Assembly: GCA_015233755.1 (NCBI GenBank)
Contig: JADFXA010000047.1
Span: 1-11,985 of the forward strand
DNA length: 11,985 nt
Reading direction: 5' to 3'
DNA from: Desulfamplus sp.
GTDB taxonomy: Bacteria > Desulfobacterota > Desulfobacteria > Desulfobacterales > Desulfobacteraceae
In this document: positions 7,227-11,985 of the stretch, one piece after another
Layout of the letters: every line of letters starts with the position of its first letter
Numbering within the stretch: position 1 is the first letter of the stretch
The notes under the pieces: generated by a model
Database searches by the model: none
The model's input: only the letters and a program-made list of their open reading frames with translations
Told to the model about the DNA's origin: nothing
Position numbers and translations under genes: made by a program

Positions 7227-10200
7227 ATGAACTCAAATAATTCAAACTCTTTATCCCCTGTTAAGCAGGCTCTCATTGCCTTAAAAAAGCTTCAACAGAA
7301 ATATGATGCATTAAAATCTGAGCAAGCAGAACCAATTGCCGTTATTGGTATGGGTTGCCGTTTTCCGGGAGGAGCTGATACTCCTTCTAAATATTGGGAT
7401 CTACTGAGAAATGGAAAAGATGCAATTTCCGAAGTTCCTGCTGACAGGTGGAATATAGATGCTCTTTTTGATTCAAACCCTGATGCTCCGGGCAAGATGT
7501 ATTGTAGAAATGGTGGATTTATAGGCTCAGTTGATGTTTTTGATAGCCGTTTTTTTGGAATATCTCCACGAGAAGCAGCTCGTATTGATCCGCAGCAGCG
7601 TCTAATTTTAGAGGTAGCTTGGGAAGCTTTGGAAAATGCACAGATTCCCCCGTCAACTCTTAAAGGGTCAATGACGGGGGTTTTTGTAGGTATAACTACT
7701 TATGATTATGGCATTTTGCTTTCTGGGCAAGGAGACCCAAGCTCTGTTGATGCCTATACAGGTACTGGCGGTGCATTAGGGCCTGCTGCTGGTCGTCTAT
7801 CTTATATATTGGGTCTTACAGGGCCAAGTTTTATTGTAGATACTGCTTGTTCGTCATCATTGGTTTCTGTCCATTTAGCTTGTCAGAGTCTTAGGCTTCG
7901 TGAGTGTAATTTAGCCTTAGTTGGAGGTGTAAATCTTATTCTAACTCCTCAATCTAACATCATTTTTTCAAAAGCACGTATGCTCTCTCCTGATGGGCGT
8001 TGCAAAACATTTGATGCTTCTGCTGACGGTTATGTGCGTGGCGAAGGGTGTGGGATTGTTGTCCTAAAACGCCTTTCAGATGTTATCCCTGATAAAGATA
8101 ATGTTCTTGCCTTGATTCAGGGTTCTGCGATTAATCAAGATGGCCCTTCAGGAGGTTTTACTGTACCTTCAGGTCCAGCTCAAGAGAAGGTTATCCGCGC
8201 AGCACTCTCTTTTGCTGGGATAACTCCTAATCAGATAGATTATGTTGAAGCTCATGGCACTGGAACATCTTTAGGAGATCCAATTGAGATTGAAGCGTTA
8301 AGCTCTGTTTTTAGCTTTAATCGTAACCAACTACTTAGAATCGGATCAGTCAAGACAAACTTTGGTCATTTAGAAGCTGCTGCTGGTGTGGCATCGCTTA
8401 TCAAGGTGATTCTTTCATTAAAAAACAATCAGATTCCCCCTCATCTCCATTTTAAAAAACCAAATCCCCGCGTTGAGTGGAATCAGATTCCATTGCAAGT
8501 AAACACCAGTTTAAGTAATTGGACAAAAGATTCTGGTGTTCGCTTGGCAGGCATATCATCATTTGGTTTTTCAGGCACTAACGCTCATATTATTGTTGGG
8601 GAAGCGAAACCTCCTTATGCTGCACAATTTGAACCTCAAAAAAATAAAGTAACTCAAGACGAAAAAACAAACAAAGATATCAACATAAACGCCTCACCTA
8701 TTTCCAACCACGATGAACTAAAAAAATATGAAATCTTGTGTATATCTGCCAAATCTGAGCAATCCCTCTGCTCTTTATCTGGCTTATGGGCTGATCTTCT
8801 TCTAAAAACATCAGAAAGAGAAATTGCTTCACTTTGCAAAGCTGCAAATGCAGGTCGCACACATTTTGAATATCGTTTATCTGTTATAATTGATGTTTCC
8901 ACTACTGTCGATGTTAAAAGTGATAAACCTAACAACACTCCTAATTCTGAAACTGTTAATCCTATCAATATCAATAGAGCTGCTACACTTCTTAAAGCAT
9001 TTGCAAAAGGTGATAAGCCTCAAGATATTCTCTACAAATACACTCAAGAATCATCATATATTAAAGACTTTGTTATAAGCGGCCTATTTACACCAAACAA
9101 TCGCCATCTCTTTATCCCAGATATAGCTCAAGCATACATGAAAGGATTGAGAATAGATTGGGATTTTATATACTCTGACACTCCAACTTTTAGAGGAGAG
9201 TTGCCAACATATCAGTTTGAGAGAAAACGGTGTTGGTTAAACGTAGATAGTGAAAAAAATGTGAATAGTCAGAAAAGCTTAGATAATCAGAAGAATGTGG
9301 GTGGTAATGTTGCACAAGATAGACTAACCAATACAAATAATAAAATTTCAGAGCCGCAGAATCGTGAGTTGCTAAAATCTGAAAAAAAAGAGGATAAAGG
9401 CCTATCTCCAGTTAAACAGGCTCTTATTGCTCTTAAGGGTATGCAAAAAAAATATGATTCTCTTCAAAAACAACACGATAGTTTAAAAGCTGAAAAGAGT
9501 GAGCCGATTGCAATTATTGGTATGGGATGTCGTTTTCCGGGAGGAGCTGATACTCCTTCAAAGTATTGGGAACTTCTCAAAAATGGACAAGATGCTATTG
9601 TCGAAGTTCCTACTTATCGTTGGGATATAGATTCCTGTTTTGATCCCAACCCTGACGCTCTTGGTAAGATGTATTGCAGACATGGTGGTTTTTTAGGTCC
9701 AGTTGATGGTTTTGACAGCCTATTTTTTGGTCTATCTCCTCGTGAAGCTGCCCGCATGGATCCACAACATAGACTTGTGCTTGAAGTTGCATGGGAAGCC
9801 TTAGAGCACGCTTTAATTCCACCCTCAAAAATTCATGGCAAGCCTGTAGGTGTATTTTTAGGTGCTACTGCTTTTGAATATGGATTTTTGCTTTTTGGAA
9901 ATGGTGATCTCACAAAGATAGATGCCTATTCTGGCACTGGCGGTACATTAGGGCCTGCTGCAGGAAGGCTCTCTTATCTTCTTGGTTTAACTGGTCCAAG
10001 TTTTATTCTTGATACAGCATGTTCATCATCTTTAGTAGCTGTTCATCTTGCCTGTCAAAGCCTTAGAAACAAAGAGTGTGATCTTGCGTTAGCAGGAGGT
10101 GTAAATTTAACACTTGGCCCTGCTGGAACAGTCAATTTTTGTAAAGCACGTATGCTCGCACCTGATGGCCGCTGCAAAACTTTTGACTCTTCTGCTGATG

Positions 10201-11985
10201 GTTATGTCCGTGGTGAGGGATGCGGCGTGGTTGTTCTCAAACGCCTTTCTGATGTTGTGCCGCAAAAAGATCGTGTACTTGCCTTGATTAGAGGTTCTGC
10301 TCTAAATCAAGATGGACCTTCAGGCGGTTTTACTGTTCCATCAGGACCAGCTCAAGAGCAGGTTATCCGTTCAGCACTATCTGTTGCAGGTCTTGCTCCT
10401 AACCAGATTGATTATGTTGAGGCTCATGGTACAGGAACAGCACTTGGTGATCCTATTGAGGTTGAGGCATTAGGTTCTGTTTTCAGCTTTGATCGCGATA
10501 CTCGTCAACCTCTTAAGATTGGGTCAGTCAAGACAAATTTTGGTCATTTAGAAGCTGCTGCTGGTATGGCATCTCTTTTAAAGGTTATCTTATCACTTAA
10601 TAATGATTATATTCCGCCTCACCTTCACTTTAAAAAACCAAATCCTCGTGTTGAGTGGGAAGATTTGCCAATCCAAGTAAACACCTCTCTTACTCCCTGG
10701 ATATCAGGACAAAGAGCTCGTGTTGCTGGAATATCTTGTTTTGGTTTCTCTGGCACTAACGCTCATATTATAGTTAGTGAAGCTCCAAAAGAATTTGGCT
10801 TTAGCAAAGAAAATAGTGGTGAACTTGAGGTTCAATCCAATATCAAAAAGAGCCTTGAGCTTACTATTCAATCCAACATAGATGACTCTAATAATTTTGA
10901 AGTTTTATGTTTATCTGCAAAATCAGAATCTGCATTAAAAGAATTAGCAAAAGATTGGGCTGATTTTTTGACTACAAATTCAAAAGAGAATCTATCTTCA
11001 ATCTGTAAAGCTGCTAACACAGGAAGAAATCATTTTTCATATCGTTTGACTGTTAAATCCAAAACAGCAATTGAAATGGCCCTCCTATTAGATAAATTTG
11101 TCCATCAAGTTAGTCCTGAAATTTTGCTTGAATCAACATCACAAAACAGCCTTATTTATAAACAAGTTCGTAAAGCCTCTAAGGCAGCTTTTGTTTTCAC
11201 TGGCGAAACTTCGCATCTACATTTTGCAGCATTAAATACAGATACTTTCCATCCAGCTTTTTTAGTGTTTCATAACACAATTAAAGAGTGTGAAATGCTT
11301 TTAGCTGGCTTGCTGCCTGATAAAAATTTACATGAGTTTCCTAAAACAGCTTCATTTATTTTGGAATACGCTTTAGCAAAGCAGGTGATAGAGTTTGGTC
11401 TTGAGCCTGATCTGCTTATTTTTGATGGAAATGATGGCGAATTAGCTGCCTCGTGCATAGCTGGTGTGTTCAGCCTTGCTGATGCTCTATACCTTACCAT
11501 CAGCAGCAACACACAATATTTTAAGAAACAAGATTTAAGAAATATTGCACCCAATGCCCCGTCAATCCGCATGTTAAAAGATAAATCTTCTGATATTCCT
11601 GATAATTTGTTCAAAATTAGAGTAACAGAGATAATTGATAACGCTGCCTTAACAGCAAGACTTAGTAGAGGCATCAAATCAATATCTTTGCAAGATTTTA
11701 TGCCTTATCTTGCGGAAGCGTATATTCAAGGAATAACTGTTAATTGGGATAAAATTTATGCTGACGTTAAAGTTAGTAATCTTGATCCGCCATTTTATCC
11801 ATTTGATAGAAAATATTGCTGGATTGAAGAGTCAAAAGAGGTTTCGAGTTCAGATAAACCAATTTCATACAAACCGCATTCAGATAAATCAAACAACTTA
11901 ACTCCAGAGGGACACCCATTACTTGGGGTTCGTTTGGAGCTTCCTTTTTTAGAGCAGATAAGATTTCAAAACACCTTACGATCTG
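7227..11985 (+). CDS. Type I polyketide synthase with tandem KS domains and lost/degenerate ATs, 3' truncated by window (PKS2)
   Basis: Continuous open frame of 1586 codons to the right edge. Domains: docking coiled coil 9-34 (SPVKQALIALKKLQQKYDAL); KS-A 35-458 with Cys208, His343, His381; KS-to-AT linker from about 501 (YEILCISAKSE); no AT core (neither GQGSQ, GHSxG nor HAFH); post-AT linker ending LPTYQFERKRCW (659-670); Asn/Lys/Ser-rich spacer; a second docking-like coiled coil 726-758; KS-B 759-1184 with Cys932, His1067, His1107; AT remnant about 1319-1520 with GETSH for GQGSQ and DGNDGE for GHSxGE, so no catalytic Ser; post-AT linker to Trp1532; DH beginning at 1561 (EGHPLLGVRLE). No ACP is seen. 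The ATG at 7227 is chosen because it places the docking helix at the N terminus, as in the internal copy; its ribosome site (GGGA at 7212) is weak. An in-frame ATG at 7170 would read through the palindrome. It likely follows PKS1 in the assembly line, needing malonyl from an AT elsewhere (inference). Confidence 0.93.
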   Translation, partial: MNSNNSNSLSPVKQALIALKKLQQKYDALKSEQAEPIAVIGMGCRFPGGADTPSKYWDLLRNGKDAISEVPADRWNIDALFDSNPDAPGKMYCRNGGFIGSVDVFDSRFFGISPREAARIDPQQRLILEVAWEALENAQIPPSTLKGSMTGVFVGITTYDYGILLSGQGDPSSVDAYTGTGGALGPAAGRLSYILGLTGPSFIVDTACSSSLVSVHLACQSLRLRECNLALVGGVNLILTPQSNIIFSKARMLSPDGRCKTFDASADGYVRGEGCGIVVLKRLSDVIPDKDNVLALIQGSAINQDGPSGGFTVPSGPAQEKVIRAALSFAGITPNQIDYVEAHGTGTSLGDPIEIEALSSVFSFNRNQLLRIGSVKTNFGHLEAAAGVASLIKVILSLKNNQIPPHLHFKKPNPRVEWNQIPLQVNTSLSNWTKDSGVRLAGISSFGFSGTNAHIIVGEAKPPYAAQFEPQKNKVTQDEKTNKDININASPISNHDELKKYEILCISAKSEQSLCSLSGLWADLLLKTSEREIASLCKAANAGRTHFEYRLSVIIDVSTTVDVKSDKPNNTPNSETVNPININRAATLLKAFAKGDKPQDILYKYTQESSYIKDFVISGLFTPNNRHLFIPDIAQAYMKGLRIDWDFIYSDTPTFRGELPTYQFERKRCWLNVDSEKNVNSQKSLDNQKNVGGNVAQDRLTNTNNKISEPQNRELLKSEKKEDKGLSPVKQALIALKGMQKKYDSLQKQHDSLKAEKSEPIAIIGMGCRFPGGADTPSKYWELLKNGQDAIVEVPTYRWDIDSCFDPNPDALGKMYCRHGGFLGPVDGFDSLFFGLSPREAARMDPQHRLVLEVAWEALEHALIPPSKIHGKPVGVFLGATAFEYGFLLFGNGDLTKIDAYSGTGGTLGPAAGRLSYLLGLTGPSFILDTACSSSLVAVHLACQSLRNKECDLALAGGVNLTLGPAGTVNFCKARMLAPDGRCKTFDSSADGYVRGEGCGVVVLKRLSDVVPQKDRVLALIRGSALNQDGPSGGFTVPSGPAQEQVIRSALSVAGLAPNQIDYVEAHGTGTALGDPIEVEALGSVFSFDRDTRQPLKIGSVKTNFGHLEAAAGMASLLKVILSLNNDYIPPHLHFKKPNPRVEWEDLPIQVNTSLTPWISGQRARVAGISCFGFSGTNAHIIVSEAPKEFGFSKENSGELEVQSNIKKSLELTIQSNIDDSNNFEVLCLSAKSESALKELAKDWADFLTTNSKENLSSICKAANTGRNHFSYRLTVKSKTAIEMALLLDKFVHQVSPEILLESTSQNSLIYKQVRKASKAAFVFTGETSHLHFAALNTDTFHPAFLVFHNTIKECEMLLAGLLPDKNLHEFPKTASFILEYALAKQVIEFGLEPDLLIFDGNDGELAASCIAGVFSLADALYLTISSNTQYFKKQDLRNIAPNAPSIRMLKDKSSDIPDNLFKIRVTEIIDNAALTARLSRGIKSISLQDFMPYLAEAYIQGITVNWDKIYADVKVSNLDPPFYPFDRKYCWIEESKEVSSSDKPISYKPHSDKSNNLTPEGHPLLGVRLELPFLEQIRFQNTLRS
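7251..8600 (+). repeat. Duplicated coding unit, copy A (docking coiled coil + KS-A)
   Basis: This segment encodes LSPVKQALIALKKLQQKYDAL followed by a KS, and the same order recurs at 9402-10776. DNA similarity is high in patches: for example 29 consecutive bases at 7359-7387 are identical to 9531-9559. The offset between copies is 2172 bp there and 2178 bp at the GSVKTNFGHLE motif, so only two codons differ in length across most of the KS. Both KS copies share the uncommon motif DGPSGGFTVPSGPAQ, which PKS1's KS lacks (DGKSNGLTAPNGLAQ). The two were therefore derived from each other or homogenised. Confidence 0.85.
7647..7685 (+). other. Terminator-like hairpin inside KS-A coding sequence
   Basis: CCCCCGTCA (7647-7655) and TGACGGGGG (7672-7680) form a perfect 9-bp GC-rich stem with a 16-base loop, followed directly by TTTTT (7681-7685). 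This is the shape of an intrinsic terminator on the sense strand, but it lies well inside an intact gene. The T run is explained by the conserved GVFVG codons. Part of the loop could extend the structure. Whether it attenuates transcription is unknown. Confidence 0.45.
8727..9236 (+). other. KS-to-AT and post-AT linkers with AT core deleted (PKS2 module A)
   Basis: The stretch opens like a KS-to-AT linker (YEILCISAKSEQSL ... AANAGRTHFEYRLSV; compare HILTVSGKTQTA ... NIGRDHFQYRFAA in PKS1) and closes like the AT C-terminal helix and post-AT linker (IAQAYMKGLRIDWDFIY ... LPTYQFERKRCW). Nothing between resembles an AT active site. This matches in outline the AT-docking remnant known from trans-AT PKSs, although the similarity to cis-AT linkers suggests an independent loss. 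Confidence 0.75.
9402..10776 (+). repeat. Duplicated coding unit, copy B (internal docking coiled coil + KS-B)
   Basis: Second copy of the unit at 7251-8600. The helix LSPVKQALIALKGMQKKYDSL, normally found only at a PKS N terminus, here lies at residues 726-758 inside the polypeptide and is somewhat longer than in copy A (an extra QKQHDSLKAEKS stretch). KS-B keeps all catalytic residues, so it is not a chain-length-factor-like dead KS. Confidence 0.85.
11181..11822 (+). other. Degenerate, shortened acyltransferase domain (PKS2 module B)
   Basis: AT homology is visible in KAAFVFTGETSHLHFAAL (PKS1: LAFLFTGQGSQYPGMG), LEPDLLIFDGNDGELAASCIAGVFSLADAL (PKS1: IEPDFMMGHSVGEYVASCAAGLFSLEDGL) and the post-AT FYPFDRKYCW. 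The nucleophilic Ser is Asn1402, the preceding His is Gly1401, and the region that should carry HAFH is missing. The reading frame is intact, so the remnant is translated and may be kept as a structural spacer. Confidence 0.85.

Noticed and set aside
7170..7229. ATG at 7170 as the PKS2 start
   Set aside because: It would add 19 residues encoded by the palindromic repeat; the start at 7227 places the docking helix at the N terminus, consistent with the internal copy. It cannot be fully excluded because both ribosome sites are weak.
8654..9078. Open frames on both strands over the AT-less linker of PKS2 (8654-8974 minus, 8890-9078 plus), considered as inserted genes replacing the AT
   Set aside because: The PKS2 frame reads through without a stop and shows linker homology on both sides; the other frames show no family signature.
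9501..10776. KS-B as a chain-length factor, as in PUFA synthase PfaC
   Set aside because: The active-site Cys932 and both His residues are intact.
11270..11677. 135-codon - strand open frame opposite the AT remnant
   Set aside because: The + strand frame is open and shows AT homology throughout; the antisense product has no recognisable features.
1..11985. CRISPR array, tRNA, rRNA, transposase or attachment site
   Set aside because: None is seen; the sequence is coding almost throughout and the repeats found are single palindromes or the KS duplication.

Overview
The window is an AT-rich stretch (roughly 40% G+C by eye) of bacterial secondary-metabolite or specialised-lipid DNA. It is almost wholly occupied by three genes on the + strand: the end of a sulfotransferase gene, a complete single-module type I polyketide synthase (PKS1, 2075 aa), and the first ~1586 codons of a second type I PKS (PKS2) that runs off the right edge. 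Good Shine-Dalgarno placement and continuous bacterial-type PKS modules indicate a bacterium. The low G+C, Lys/Asn-rich linkers and palindromic interspersed repeats would fit a repeat-rich Gram-negative such as a filamentous or multicellular Desulfobacterota, but that placement is a guess; no phylogenetic marker is present.

Layout. 2-883: sulfotransferase, open to the left edge, with PAPS-binding motifs intact. 887-7114: PKS1, ordered docking helix - KS - AT (malonyl type) - DH - structural KR - KR (B type) - ACP - C-terminal docking helix. It starts 3 bases after the sulfotransferase stop behind a clear GAGGAG. 7115-7226: 112-bp gap holding a perfect 8-bp palindrome. 7227-11985: PKS2, ordered docking coiled coil - KS-A - KS-to-AT linker with the AT core missing - post-AT linker - a second, internal docking-like coiled coil - KS-B - a shortened AT remnant without its catalytic Ser or HAFH motif - start of a DH at the right edge. 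No ACP lies between KS-A and KS-B.

How they may work together (inference). PKS1 can carry out a full malonyl extension with ketoreduction and possible dehydration. It would hand its chain to PKS2 through matching docking helices. PKS2 has two KS domains with complete Cys-His-His triads but no competent AT in this window, so its ACP(s), presumably downstream, would need malonyl from PKS1's AT or a discrete AT. The sulfotransferase could sulfate a hydroxyl made by the B-type KR.

The most unusual points are the graded loss of AT across three related modules (intact, degenerate, excised), the in-line KS-KS arrangement with an N-terminal-type docking helix stranded inside the protein, and several palindromic elements inside or beside the PKS coding sequence. 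These include a perfect 19-bp inverted repeat in the DH-coding region.
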